Part shown: in pieces, positions 47,501-55,614 of the stretch
Layout of the letters: each line of letters starts with the position of its first letter
Position numbering within the stretch: the first letter of the stretch is position 1
DNA from: Streptomyces sp. WMMC940
GTDB taxonomy: Bacteria; Actinomycetota; Actinomycetes; Streptomycetales; Streptomycetaceae
Direction of reading: 5' to 3'
DNA: 64,000 nucleotides
Assembly: GCF_027460265.1 (NCBI RefSeq)
Contig: NZ_JAPZBC010000001.1
Coordinates: 6,560,001 to 6,624,000, forward strand
Made by a program: the position numbers and the translations under genes
The notes under the pieces: generated by a model
Told to the model about the DNA's origin: nothing
The model's input: the letters and a program-made list of their open reading frames with translations, nothing else
Database searches by the model: none

Positions 47501-48054
47501 CTCACCGCGGCGCTGCCCGTGGCGTTCGCCTGCGCGGTCAGCAGGACGCCTGTGATGCCGAGCCGGTCTGCGGCCTTGCGGTCGAGAACGGTGAGCTTGG
47601 CTTCGGCGCCGGCCGGCAGCCGACCCTTGGCGTCGGCGCCGGGGGCCAACGACATCGGCAGCCCGCCAGGGGCCGCCTTCGTCACGCCGGACGGCTCGAG
47701 TGCCAGCGCGGCGCTGCCGGCTCCGGGCCAGGCGGCGGCACGCTGCTCCTTCAAGGCCCGTCCGGCCTGCTTGGCGTTGGCCTTCTTGTCCCGGGCGACC
47801 CTTTCCCGGGCCTTCTTCGCGCCGGGTCCGTCGACCGCCTTGACCTTGCTGACCCGTTGTTCGGGCACGTCGGGGCGCCCCGGACCGCCGCTCTCCGTCG
47901 CCGCCGACGCGACCGGAGAGAGACCGATGGGAACCGTCATGGCGAGGGCGAGCGAGGTGAGCAGCAGCCTGCCTGCGGGGCGCCCCACCACGCCCGTCCG
48001 TCTTGTCGCTCCGCTCGCCGTTCTTGTCGCATCTGGTGGTGTGCCGCGTGGCAT
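41566..48054 (-). CDS. Secreted RHS/YD-repeat protein with variable C-terminal domain
   Basis: A 2162-residue exported protein. The signal peptide has a basic start and the hydrophobic core LLLTSLALAMTVPIGLSPVASA (core given as LLLTSLALAMTVPIGLS), cleaved after about residue 51. A Lys/Ala-rich stretch and a SpvB/TcB-like region follow (ELSLAYDSGSVDGRTAAT). Then come dozens of YD repeats (YDALGRL, YDLNGRM, YDDLDRV) and the RHS core ending YAYANNNPTTFSDPSGL. The 257 residues after DPSGL (41566-42339) are the variable domain: low complexity, then GYCGSASGGKWLMASGELC and Gly-rich beta-like sequence. ATG 48054 has AGGGACGG upstream. WapA-like polymorphic toxins share this layout; the C-terminal domain matches no toxin I know. 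Confidence 0.88.
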   Translation of the reverse strand: MPRGTPPDATRTASGATRRTGVVGRPAGRLLLTSLALAMTVPIGLSPVASAATESGGPGRPDVPEQRVSKVKAVDGPGAKKARERVARDKKANAKQAGRALKEQRAAAWPGAGSAALALEPSGVTKAAPGGLPMSLAPGADAKGRLPAGAEAKLTVLDRKAADRLGITGVLLTAQANATGSAAVSVDYSAFASALGGGWAGRLRLVQLPACALTTPEKAECRKQTPLASQNDSRKQTVTAQLALKGSGASRGLTTQLATGAPRAATASSGTTVMALTATGAGDGESPDGSGDYSATGLSASSSWEAGSSSGSFTWSYDLTMPPAAAGPAPELSLAYDSGSVDGRTAATNNQGSAIGEGFAINESYIERSYGSCDEDGHDELNDRCWKFDNASLVLNGKATRLVKDDTTGQWRLQGDDASKVTRSTSSTNENGDNDGEYWTVVAGDGTKYVFGLNKLESAGTERTNSTWTVPVFGDDPGEPGYSSGTSFAGRSVTQAWRWNLDYVEDARGNAATYWYTKETNHYRKNKATTADAAYTRGGYLKEIKYGLRKGALFTDAADAKVTFGYAERCTAADCTSLTKETADNWPDVPFDAICSSGDSECLGTGPAFFSRKRLTEINTFSWNTTSGSYDAVDSWALTQKYLDGGDIGDTSDHTLTLQSIKRTAKAGTAIGMDPISFTYQMRPNRVDGTDDILPLTRPRVSTVTSETGAITTVTLSAAECVRSQVVGAAEDTNTRNCFPQYWNVNGSTTSSVDWFHKYRVLAVSTSDPAGQNDGLEQQYVYSGAAWRRSDSPFTPKDERTWSDWRGYRQVTVYNGALNTTRSKTVSLYMQGMHGDRKKDGSTTSVSVAPLSSPDLGLASLTDSDQYAGQLRQRVTYDGATPVSAEANEPWSQETARQTQPDAADAVARYVRTAKTTDYTYLTASDSWRSRTVQTGYDAYGLPYRVDDFGDDAKSDDETCTRTWYARNTTTGITGLASRTRTVARKCDVADTALDLPADSSRRGDVLSDVAVAFDGVAWSTTMSPQKGLATWTGRAKGYSTADSPLWQTVSSTDYDALGRPLTVTDAAGGTSSTAYTPVEAGPLTKTVATDPKGFRKISFIDPRRGQANRIYDANLKKTELSYDALGRLTDVWLPNRNKAAGYSPSQKFRYLLSNTKASWVSTAVLKADGETYNTTYAIHDALLRKLQDQAPTPQGGRLLTDTRYDSRGLAYETYSDIFDSTTAPNGTYTRAEYGEAPTQTETAYDGAERSTTSTLYVYGVKKWSTTTTYTGDSTATTAVQGGTAERTISDARGRTTESREYAGVNPADPAYGGGLGTPYTATKFTYSLDGKKESVTGPDGARWNSAYDLNGRMVSADDPDKGASTLAYDDLDRVIKATDARGRSILTEYDVLGRSLGTWSGEKTDAKLLTSYTYDTVLKGQPASSTRYVGGKTGLAYTKSVTAYDSLNRATGTQLRLPAADPLVKAGAPAVVDLASFYRIDGTLGSSTQPALGGLPKEVVDYDYTGLGQVTAIRGSTGYLLDADYSALGQALQYVLGTGNTEAFRKTYVTNTYEEGTGRLTRSHVTDQTHPYMLQDLNYTYDQAGNLTSIGDPTTLGGTSSAETQCFAYDGHRRLTEAWTPASQTCGDARSASALGGPDPYWTSYTYNTAGQRTGETRHRAAGNSTTTYCYKAGQSHALAGTSTSGNCTSPDRSYAYDATGNTTSRPGPAGTQGIEWSDEGKIARLTEDAKATEYLYDADGELLIRATTGGERVLYAGGTELHLKADGTTWAQRSYGAGDLQVAVRTNRTGSNKLHYLASDHHGTSTLTIGSDSTQPFVKRRMTAFGAPRGLEGGGEWPDDKAFLGKTHDATTGLTHVGARQYDAGIGQFLSIDPVLSTNQPQSMNGYAYANNNPTTFSDPSGLAVPECVQAPVVITCRGGIPVSQKKSKKPQAEPSSSSGNRACRCGKRPPLVDSKGRPTGLHTSGGTGGRRNITLPPGPAPSGWLPVAPPDPGPPAKKEPPKGWFDKITEIIGIGTVPNTFGYCGSASGGKWLMASGELCVIVTHGPDGWDLGGSTSVGLSGPGAGASLDGGLLVSNADGMDQLAGYGLDKELSLHYKVGGFVNHENAINLHPEPGLVRNSKGEPVWAVTAGAGVGIEAGAEVGLNHTWTCSFRLGCNP

Positions 48055-48323
48055 GTGGTCCGTCCCTGCCCAGAGAGTTCGAGGAGCCGGGGGGAGAACC
48101 TGACGCATCCAGAGGACGAACGGACACCCCCCGGGTCCATGATCAGAACAAGCGACGAGTCAACGTCACCTTCATGCCCTCGTCAAGGCAATGGCTGGTT
48201 TTCCTCTTGTTTCGCTCCCCTGCCAAGCGCCTCACCCAGGACGCGAGGTGGGCGGCGCTCGGCGAGCGCCGCCCACACATGCACCACAGAGCGTGGCCGT
48301 CAGCCGGCCGTGGCCTTCGGCCT

Positions 48324-51300
48324 TCAGTCGCCGACGGTCGTCTCGACCTGCGCCGGACCGGCCATGGCGCCCGCCCACACGCGTACTTCGGCGATCCCCC
48401 CAGGCAGGTGGTGCTTCCACCCGCCCGAAGTGAAGCCCTTGCCGATCGCGAAGTCACCCGTACCGGCCTTGGCGGTGAACGCCGTCGCCTCACCGTTCTG
48501 GTTGTGGCCCAGGTACAGGCTGATCGTCCCGGACTGTGCGTCGAACGTGCCGGTCAGCCGGACCAGGCTGTCCATGGCGGCGACCTCGTCGGAGACGACC
48601 GACGAGAAGGTTCCCTCGGCGTTCAGACGGCCGAAGTGCCACTTGCCGACTGGGATGACGCTCTCTTCCAGGGTTTCCTCGTTGAGTACGGTGTCCTTGC
48701 CCGTCAGCTGGAACCAGAAGCCCCACGCAGAACCGTCCGCGGTGCGTTGGCCTAGCACCTGACCGGTGTAGCCGATGTCCTTGGCCGCCAACTTCGCGCT
48801 GTCCAGACTCGCAGCCGTGGTCACCGTGAATGAGCCGGAGTCGTCCACCAGGGGGCCCGCTGCCGTAGCGGCGTCGTCGACACCGTCCAGGACGACCTCG
48901 CCGCCCGCCAGGGAGGCACCTCCGGTGAGCGTCAGGGGCCTGCCGTAGCCCGAGGCCGTGTCGGTGATCGTGGTTCCACCGCCGTTCTCGGCCTTCCAGT
49001 CGGCCACCAGCTCCACCCCTGCGAGGGCTTCCGACGTCATCAGCCGTGCCTCGTCAGCGATCTCCTTGCCCGTCAGGGCCCGCTGCCATGTGGTGACCTC
49101 GTCGATGGAACCACCGAAGGGCTGGTAGTAGCCGCCGTTCGCCTGGACCACCCCGAACCGCAGCCGGCCGGCCGGCTCCACCGCTGCTTCGATCCCGTCC
49201 TCGGCCCCTATGGACACCCCGTTGACGAAGAGCTCCACCCGGTTGGCGTCAGCGTCGTACGTACCGGCCACATGCGTCCAGACGCCGGCCTGCGCGGGCT
49301 GCTCGGAGATCTCCCCTCCGTACAGGCCGTTCTCCCTCTTCACACCGAAGAACCAGCTGGTGTACCCCTCGGCGATCTGGTAGGAGAGCAGGAACGAGCT
49401 GTTGTCGGTGCCGTCCTGCGACAGGATCGCCTGGCTCTTGTCGACATCGTTCAGCCGCACCCATGCGGAGACGGTGTAGCTCGAACGCGGCTCCAGCACC
49501 GCCCCATCGGCCGCGGCATGGCTCCCGCCGTTCAGTACCAGCCCGCGGTCGGTCACCGGCGTCTCCAGTGGAGCGCCACTGGCGTCGTGGGTCAGGAGAC
49601 CGCGCCGGCCACGGTCGTCGCGTGTCGCAGTGCTGCTCAGCGTGACATCGTGCCGGGGTGTGCCGTCCGCCGTCGCGGAGTCGACCGCCACACCGTCGGC
49701 TTCGTCGAAGTGCCAGCGGCCGACGGGGCCCGAACCCGCGGCGACGAGGAAGTCGACGATCTGCTCGGCGCCCCAGCGGCCCACGTTGTCCTTGGCGCGC
49801 ACCACGATCTGGTGAGTGCCCGAACTCACTGGCGTGATTGGGGCGTTCACCGTCGAACCGGTCAACGAGGTCCACGTCTCGGTGTTCGACAGCCGGTACT
49901 GGTAAGAGACGTTGTTGGTGTCACCGGTGGCGGGGGTGAACGTAAACGTTCCCTTTACGCCGGGACCGCCTCCCGGGGTACATGCGTTGGGCGTGCAGAG
50001 GCTGTACGGGCTGCCGACCGTGACAGTGGGGGCCTTCGGCGCGGTCGGGTCGACCTTGAAGTGGCACCAGCCGGTCGTCGAGGCGTTCGACGGCCCGGAC
50101 AGGTGGCTGCCGCCGTTGTTGTAGTACGAACGAGTCCAGGCCCGATAACGGTAGAGCTTGCCCTCAGCCAGAGTCGACCAGGAGAGGGTCTGCTTGGAGC
50201 CGTCCCCTGCATATCCGGTGGAGGGTTTCATCTCACCGTTGCCCGGGGGCGTGTCCGACCAGGTGCCGTCGCTGTTCTTGTGGTCGAGGTCATAGATTAT
50301 CCGCAGCTGGGCACCGCTCTCCCCACCCGGCTTGGTCTGCGTCGTCGCGGTCAGCGCCGGCGTCGGGTCGGAGACCATCGAGGGGCTGGACTCGTCGGTG
50401 GAGCACACGGTGCCCGTGCCGGCCACCAGGCCGATCGAGGTCGGCTTGTCCGGGATCCCGACGAAGTCGACGGCGAGGACGGCGTCGTTCTTGAACCGCT
50501 TCCAGGCAGAGGTGTCACTCTCGTCGTGCGCTCGCAGCTGGAGGGTGAGCCGGGAGAACTTGCCCGCGGCGAAGTCCTTCACCGTGGGTGTCAGGTTCTC
50601 GTTGGGCTCTGCCGGGTTGTCGTTGAACTCGATCGGCGCATCCGGGGAGTCAGGGTCGCACAGCGAGCCGCGGCCCGCCGAGACATGCCGGTCGACCATC
50701 CAGTCCAGCTCCTTGGGACGCGATGCCCAAGTCGTGGAGGAGGAGATGTTGTTCGTGCGGACAAGGTCGACCCAGCGCGGTTCGCACTGGAACGCCCACG
50801 GCTCGGTCACTCGGAACGTCGCGTCCAGGACCTGCTTCCCCTTCAGGCTCGCGGGCGAGAACTCGAAGTACAGGCGCTGCACGTACCCTGGACCGCAGTA
50901 GTAGCCGTTCCAGGTACCGCACTTGCCCATGCCCTTGCCGAGGCCGTCGTCACCGTTGCTCCAGCCGTACGACTCATAGCCGTCCGAGCGCAACAGCGTC
51001 CGCTCGGACTCACCCCAGGTCACGGTCGGGTCGATGAACAGCGGGAACGCCGCGGCGTCCGTCCCGCTCAGCATGGCCGGGTCTGGGACGACCGCGAGGG
51101 AGTTCTTGGTGACCTTGACGCCCATACGGGCGACCCTGTCGCCCTGGCCGGGCTCCGTGCCCGCCCCGGATGGGGCGGCCTCGGAGGCGTCCGCAGGTAC
51201 CGTCGCCCGCCGCCCGACCTGCGGTCCTGTACCGCTGCGCGGGGTGTCCGCCGATCCGGACGGCCGTGTCGCGGCCCGCTTCCGCAGCTCGGCGGCGGCC

Positions 51301-52073
51301 TTCTTGCCCGCCGAGTTCCACATCTGAGCGGGCGGCGCACGGAACACCGTCTGCCCAGTGGTGTCGACCGCCGCGAGGGCGCCCACCGCGTTCTTGACGA
51401 CCGACAGGCCCCGCGCCTTCAACCCGAACGTCAGCTTTTTCAGCTTCGGGTTCCCGGCCGCCTTCGGGGTCTTCACCACCAGCACATGCTGGAAGCCCTC
51501 GACCGTGGCCGTGACCTTCAGATCGACCCCGGCGAGAACCTCGCGGTACAGCGCGCTCGGACCGTCCAGCTCGGGGCCGGGCAGTTTGCCCGGCCAGCTC
51601 AGTTCGAGCGCGCGTCCCTTGTCGGCTATCGACACCAGCGGATCGTCATCCCCGCCGGGCGAGAACGACATCTCCGCTGCGGCAGCCCTCGGCCCGACCG
51701 AACCGTCCGCGCGCCGCACCAGCGTCGCGTCCGGCGTCTGCCAGCCACCCCCCGGCTTCGCCACCCGAACCGGGACCGACGACTCCTCCAACGTGAACGA
51801 GAATCCATCCGGATTCGCGAACACCGTCGACCGCTCCGAGCGCTCTCCCGTCACCTCCACTCGCTGGCCGGATTTCGTTGCTGCCTCCAACGCCCGCTGA
51901 GCCTCCGACGGCCTTGCGGAGTCCGGTGCGGCGGGCGCTGCTCCGGCGCTCTCGACCGGCATTACCAAGGTGGCCATGACCGCCGTCAACACGGCTCCGA
52001 CCACCCCTGGGCCGCCCTGCACGCGTCTCCTGCGCCCACGGGCAGCGGTCTCCGATTTCACGAATACACCCAC
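48324..52073 (-). CDS. Secreted LamG-domain protein
   Basis: A 1249-residue exported protein. The N-terminus has a signal peptide (VVGAVLTAVMATLVMPVES). A beta-rich region with GFSFTLEES and a carbohydrate-binding-like module with Trp-rich motifs (RLYFEFSPASLKGKQVLDAT) precede a fibronectin-like part, then two LamG/concanavalin-like domains (SYTVSAWVRLNDVDKSQAIL near residue 865; SFTVTTAASLDSAKLAAKD near 1080). It lies directly upstream of the RHS gene with 269 nt between. LamG-RHS pairs are common in Streptomyces and probably work at the cell surface. GTG 52073 has no good Shine-Dalgarno; the GTG 12 nt downstream is an alternative. Confidence 0.83.
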   Translation of the reverse strand: MGVFVKSETAARGRRRRVQGGPGVVGAVLTAVMATLVMPVESAGAAPAAPDSARPSEAQRALEAATKSGQRVEVTGERSERSTVFANPDGFSFTLEESSVPVRVAKPGGGWQTPDATLVRRADGSVGPRAAAAEMSFSPGGDDDPLVSIADKGRALELSWPGKLPGPELDGPSALYREVLAGVDLKVTATVEGFQHVLVVKTPKAAGNPKLKKLTFGLKARGLSVVKNAVGALAAVDTTGQTVFRAPPAQMWNSAGKKAAAELRKRAATRPSGSADTPRSGTGPQVGRRATVPADASEAAPSGAGTEPGQGDRVARMGVKVTKNSLAVVPDPAMLSGTDAAAFPLFIDPTVTWGESERTLLRSDGYESYGWSNGDDGLGKGMGKCGTWNGYYCGPGYVQRLYFEFSPASLKGKQVLDATFRVTEPWAFQCEPRWVDLVRTNNISSSTTWASRPKELDWMVDRHVSAGRGSLCDPDSPDAPIEFNDNPAEPNENLTPTVKDFAAGKFSRLTLQLRAHDESDTSAWKRFKNDAVLAVDFVGIPDKPTSIGLVAGTGTVCSTDESSPSMVSDPTPALTATTQTKPGGESGAQLRIIYDLDHKNSDGTWSDTPPGNGEMKPSTGYAGDGSKQTLSWSTLAEGKLYRYRAWTRSYYNNGGSHLSGPSNASTTGWCHFKVDPTAPKAPTVTVGSPYSLCTPNACTPGGGPGVKGTFTFTPATGDTNNVSYQYRLSNTETWTSLTGSTVNAPITPVSSGTHQIVVRAKDNVGRWGAEQIVDFLVAAGSGPVGRWHFDEADGVAVDSATADGTPRHDVTLSSTATRDDRGRRGLLTHDASGAPLETPVTDRGLVLNGGSHAAADGAVLEPRSSYTVSAWVRLNDVDKSQAILSQDGTDNSSFLLSYQIAEGYTSWFFGVKRENGLYGGEISEQPAQAGVWTHVAGTYDADANRVELFVNGVSIGAEDGIEAAVEPAGRLRFGVVQANGGYYQPFGGSIDEVTTWQRALTGKEIADEARLMTSEALAGVELVADWKAENGGGTTITDTASGYGRPLTLTGGASLAGGEVVLDGVDDAATAAGPLVDDSGSFTVTTAASLDSAKLAAKDIGYTGQVLGQRTADGSAWGFWFQLTGKDTVLNEETLEESVIPVGKWHFGRLNAEGTFSSVVSDEVAAMDSLVRLTGTFDAQSGTISLYLGHNQNGEATAFTAKAGTGDFAIGKGFTSGGWKHHLPGGIAEVRVWAGAMAGPAQVETTVGD

Positions 52074-52104
52074 TTCAAAGTCGAGTTATCGCATAAGCGG
52101 GGTG

Positions 52105-52134
52105 AGTTAACGCTTTACTCATCCCTTACGTCAA
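52105..52134 (-). promoter_or_regulatory. Promoter of the LamG gene
   Basis: On the minus strand TTGACG (52129-52134) and TTAACT (52105-52110) with an 18-nt spacer, in an unusually AT-rich patch. Transcription would start about 25 nt before GTG 52073. Confidence 0.75.
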
Positions 52135-52597
52135 CCTGGCCGGATCGTGTCGTGACCAGGGGTCAGGAGTTTCCGCTTGGGGGAGGAGCGTCGCGCGGTC
52201 GGCGAGGTCGACGCGCTGACCCGCCTCCCACGGGGGCTCAGCCACGGCATCCGTGCTGGTGAGGTCTTCGCCCCGGCCGGCATGCCTGGTGGGGCGACTG
52301 AGCGAACCCCTGCGTCCGAGCGGTGATGAGGGGCCGTCGGCTTGCTGAGGACCCTTTCTGCTCGTCCGGAGCAGGGAATTGCGTCGGTGGGCGGGTTGAC
52401 GGTCCGGCTGTCGCGTCGGGTGGGCGCCGGGTTCGACGGCTCTGTGCGTCTCCCGGCTCGGACCCGGGATCGTCCTGCGCGGTCCCGACGGCATCGCCGA
52501 AGGGCGTCCGCGCCGGGCGGACGTATGCTGCCGGTGCGGCGCGGACGGCTGCGCCGCGCTGACGGCAGGCATGACAGGGCGGACTGGGGAGGTCCAG
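52135..52597. other. Long divergent intergenic region
   Basis: About 460 nt between the LamG promoter and the oxidoreductase start. Reading frames exist on both strands but none has a ribosome-binding site, family motif or believable composition. It marks the edge of the RHS island. I see no gene in it. Confidence 0.5.
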
Positions 52598-53503
52598 GTG
52601 AAGGTCGGCTGCATCGGGCTCGGGGACATCGCGCAGAAGGCGTATCTGCCGGTCCTCACCACTCTGCCGGGCGTCGAACTGCATCTGCAGACTCGGACGG
52701 TGGCCACCCTCGACCGGGTCGCGGCGGCCCACCGCATCCCCGGCCCCCAGTGCCACTCCACCCTGGACTCCCTCCTCGCCGCCGGGCTCGACGCCGCCTT
52801 CGTCCACGCCCCGACCACCGTGCACCCGGGGATCGCGGCCCGGCTGCTGGAGGCCGGGGTCCCCACGTACGTCGACAAGCCCCTCGCGTACGAACTCGGC
52901 GACTCCCAGCGGCTGGTGGAGCTCTCCGAACGGACCCGCACCAGCCTCGCGGTCGGCTTCAACCGGCGCTACGCCCCCGGTTACGCCCAGTGCCTGGAGC
53001 ACCCGCGCGACCTCATCCTCATGCGCAAGAACCGGGTCGGCCTCCCCGAGGACCCCCGCACCCTCGTGCTCGACGACTTCATCCACGTCGTCGACACCCT
53101 GCGCTTCCTGCTTCCCGGGCCCGTCGAGCACACCGGTGTACGGGCCCGGGTCCGCGACGGGCTCATGCACCACGTGGTGCTCCAGCTGTCGGGGGACGGG
53201 TTCACCGCCGTCGGCATGATGAACCGGATGAGCGGCTCCGCGGAGGAGATCCTGGAGGTCTCCGGACAGGACACCAAGCGCGAGGTCGTCAATCTCGCGG
53301 AGGTCGTCGACCACAAGGGCCAGCCGTCGGTGCGGCGCCGCGGCGACTGGGTGCCGGTCGCCCGGCAGCGCGGGATCGAGCAGGCCGTGCTGGCCTTCCT
53401 CGACGCCGTCCGCGCGGACAAGTTCCTCAGCGCCCAGGACGCACTGGCGACCCATGAGCTGTGTGAGCGGGTGGTGCGGGAGGCGCTGGAGCTCGCTTCC
53501 TGA
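52598..53503 (+). CDS. Gfo/Idh/MocA family oxidoreductase
   Basis: A 301-residue NAD(P)-dependent oxidoreductase. The Rossmann motif is CIGLGDIAQKAYLPVL (residues 4-19), the conserved EKP-type lysine is in TYVDKPLAYE (near 89-98), and the catalytic region LDDFIHVVDTLRFLLP is near 163-178. Family members act on sugars or trans-dihydrodiols. GTG 52598 has GGGGAGG 5 nt upstream; ATG 52571 is an alternative. The last 77 nt overlap the lnt-like gene on the other strand. Confidence 0.88.
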   Translation: MKVGCIGLGDIAQKAYLPVLTTLPGVELHLQTRTVATLDRVAAAHRIPGPQCHSTLDSLLAAGLDAAFVHAPTTVHPGIAARLLEAGVPTYVDKPLAYELGDSQRLVELSERTRTSLAVGFNRRYAPGYAQCLEHPRDLILMRKNRVGLPEDPRTLVLDDFIHVVDTLRFLLPGPVEHTGVRARVRDGLMHHVVLQLSGDGFTAVGMMNRMSGSAEEILEVSGQDTKREVVNLAEVVDHKGQPSVRRRGDWVPVARQRGIEQAVLAFLDAVRADKFLSAQDALATHELCERVVREALELAS

Positions 53504-55034
53504 GGGCTCGCAGGCCTCCCGCCGCGCAGAACGCCGCCAGTACCGCCAGCGAGCCGTACACCGCCCAGTCCCCGAACCGGACGTACGGCGTGGTGCCCCG
53601 GGCGAGCGGGATCTCGTGGACGGCCGCGGTGCTCTCGTCCGTACCGAGCCGGGGGCCCAACCGCTCCCCTTCCGCCCCGTACACCGCGCTCACGCCCGTC
53701 AGGGTGGCGTGCACCATCGGCCGCCCCGTCTCCGCGGCCCTCAGCGCCGCCAGCGAGGCGTGCTGGGCGGGCGCCCAGCTGTCCTGGAACGTGGAGGTCG
53801 CCGACTGCGCCACGAGGAGTTCGGCGCCGCTCCGCGCGAGGCTCCTGCTCATGTCGGGGAACGCCGACTCGAAGCACACCAGCGGCCCCACCCGCAGCCC
53901 TGCCCGGCCCCCGTCGCCCGGCAGCACCATCACCACCTGCTCGCCGCCGCGCATCCGGTCCTCGCCCGCCGCCTCGCCCACCGACGTGACCCAGCCGAGC
54001 ACGGTGCGGAAGGGCACGTACTCGCCGAAGGGAACGAGCCGCATCTTGTCGTAGCGGTCGCCGGTCGGGCCGCCGGGGCCCACCAGCACACTGCTCTTGA
54101 AGATGCCCGGCCGGTCCGAGCGCCGGGCGTCCACGTTCACCAGCACCTCGGCGCCCACCTCACGCGACAGCGCGGCGAGTCGCGCCGCGAGGTCGCGCCG
54201 CGCCGCCAGATCCGCGCCGACACTGCTCTCGCCCCACACCACGAGGTCCGGCCGCTGTCCCGCCAGCTGCCGGGTCAGCTCCTCACTGCGGGCGAAACGC
54301 CGCTCCGCCCCTCCCAGGCCGTTGACGACGCCCGGCTGGACGACGGCCACACGGATCACCCCGCCCGGCCGGTCCGGCCGCGGTGCCCACAGCCACACCG
54401 CACCCACCGCCACCGCGCACGCGCAGACGGCCGCGACCGCCGGGATCCACGCGTGCGGAACGGCCACCAGCACCGCCACCGCGCTGTTCACGGCCACCAC
54501 GAGCAGTGTCACCAGCCACACCCCGCCCACCGACGCCAGCCGCAGCGCCGGCGGGACCTGCCACTGGCTCGCGCCCAGCAGCCCCCACGGCCCGCCCAGC
54601 CCCTCCCAGGACCTGACCAGCTCGATCGCCAGCCATCCCGAGGGGACGACGACGACCGCCACCACCGCCCGCCGGGCCGAGGGACGGCCGCCCAGCGCCG
54701 TCCGGACCAGCAGTCCCCACGGGGCCCACAGCAGCCCGAGCAGCGCCGCCAGGACCACGATGAAGACATGCAGGTTGGGCATCAGCCAGTGGTGCACGGC
54801 GATCATGAAGCCGGTTCCGCCGAGCCAGCCGTCCAGAGCGGCCCGGCGGGCCGTGGGAGCGCTACGGACGAGCAGCAGCCACGGTACGAGCGCCACGTAG
54901 GCGAACCACCACAGACCGGGGTCGGGGAACGCGAGGGCGGGCAGCGCGCCCGCCGTCACCGCGGCCGCGCCGCGCCACCACGGCGACGACAGCAGCCGCG
55001 TCAGCTGCTCCCGCCGGCCCACCGGAATCCGCAT
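53427..55034 (-). CDS. lnt: Apolipoprotein N-acyltransferase
   Basis: A 535-residue membrane enzyme that adds a third acyl chain to the N-terminal Cys of lipoproteins. Six or more hydrophobic segments (first AAVTAGALPALAFPDPGLW) precede a nitrilase-fold domain with the catalytic triad: Glu in VVWGESSVG, Lys in DKMRLVPFGEYVP, and Cys in PLVCFESAFP. The C-terminus returns to a membrane segment and a Pro-rich tail. The 3' end is antisense to the oxidoreductase gene for 77 nt. Streptomyces often has two such genes; this one has all catalytic residues. Confidence 0.92.
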   Translation of the reverse strand: MRIPVGRREQLTRLLSSPWWRGAAAVTAGALPALAFPDPGLWWFAYVALVPWLLLVRSAPTARRAALDGWLGGTGFMIAVHHWLMPNLHVFIVVLAALLGLLWAPWGLLVRTALGGRPSARRAVVAVVVVPSGWLAIELVRSWEGLGGPWGLLGASQWQVPPALRLASVGGVWLVTLLVVAVNSAVAVLVAVPHAWIPAVAAVCACAVAVGAVWLWAPRPDRPGGVIRVAVVQPGVVNGLGGAERRFARSEELTRQLAGQRPDLVVWGESSVGADLAARRDLAARLAALSREVGAEVLVNVDARRSDRPGIFKSSVLVGPGGPTGDRYDKMRLVPFGEYVPFRTVLGWVTSVGEAAGEDRMRGGEQVVMVLPGDGGRAGLRVGPLVCFESAFPDMSRSLARSGAELLVAQSATSTFQDSWAPAQHASLAALRAAETGRPMVHATLTGVSAVYGAEGERLGPRLGTDESTAAVHEIPLARGTTPYVRFGDWAVYGSLAVLAAFCAAGGLRALRKRAPAPPAPPAHTAHGSPVRPGR

Positions 55035-55107
55035 GCGGCGCCTCCACGAGAGCGATGTCTGCCTCCAGTGTGCGGGAGCGGCCGGCGGCCGGGACAGGCC
55101 GCGTCGA

Positions 55108-55566
55108 TCATTCGGCCCCGGGGAGGAACGCGGCGCGCCGCCACTTCTCGTGCACGGTGACCGAGCTCAGCCGCCAGCCGTCCTCCCCGCGTGCCAGCCC
55201 GAACGAGTAGCGGCCGCCGGCCACGAAGTCGTCGCCCGACTCCAGCCGCATCGGATTGACGTAGTCCGCCTGCACGTCCGCCCGGTCTCCCGGGCAGCCG
55301 TCCACGTCCCGCAGACGCACCCGCCGGTTCACGATCAGATGCTGGCGCACGGGGAACAGCCGCATCGTCTCCGCGAGCCAGTCCGCCACCTCGGCCGCGG
55401 GTCCCTCGACGCCTCCGGCGCCGCGGTAGTCGGCGCGCCCGTCGTGGGTGAACAGTGCCCGGAAGGCGGGCCAGTCGGCGTCGTCCACGGCCACCGCGTA
55501 CCGGGTGACGACTTCGTCGATGGCCAGCCGGTCCATCACGGTCGCGAGATCCACGCGCTGAGTCAT
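55108..55566 (-). CDS. SnoaL/NTF2-like protein
   Basis: A 152-residue cone-shaped alpha+beta protein of the NTF2/SnoaL type. The pattern AIDEVVTRYAVAVDDADWPAF at the N-terminus, FTHDGRADYRG, and HLIVNRRVRL are usual for hydroxylating-dioxygenase-beta-like or dehydratase members. WRLSSVTVHEKW closes the barrel. No catalytic pair can be assigned with confidence. It lies 74 nt before lnt on the same strand. Confidence 0.8.
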   Translation of the reverse strand: MTQRVDLATVMDRLAIDEVVTRYAVAVDDADWPAFRALFTHDGRADYRGAGGVEGPAAEVADWLAETMRLFPVRQHLIVNRRVRLRDVDGCPGDRADVQADYVNPMRLESGDDFVAGGRYSFGLARGEDGWRLSSVTVHEKWRRAAFLPGAE

Positions 55567-55614
55567 CGGCCAAGTGTCGGGCAGCGGGGGCGCCGCGCCA
55601 AGAGGCCGGCACGG

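Noticed and set aside
45253..48762. 1169-codon open frame on the plus strand
   Set aside because: Antisense to the RHS gene; composition is Arg/Gly/Val-rich with no start signal or domain.
49272..52262. 996-codon open frame on the plus strand
   Set aside because: Antisense to the LamG gene, whose frame has a signal peptide and recognisable domains.
52323..52562. Small open frames in the long gap before the oxidoreductase
   Set aside because: Arg/Pro/Ala-rich frames overlap in several phases, none with a start signal or conserved motif.
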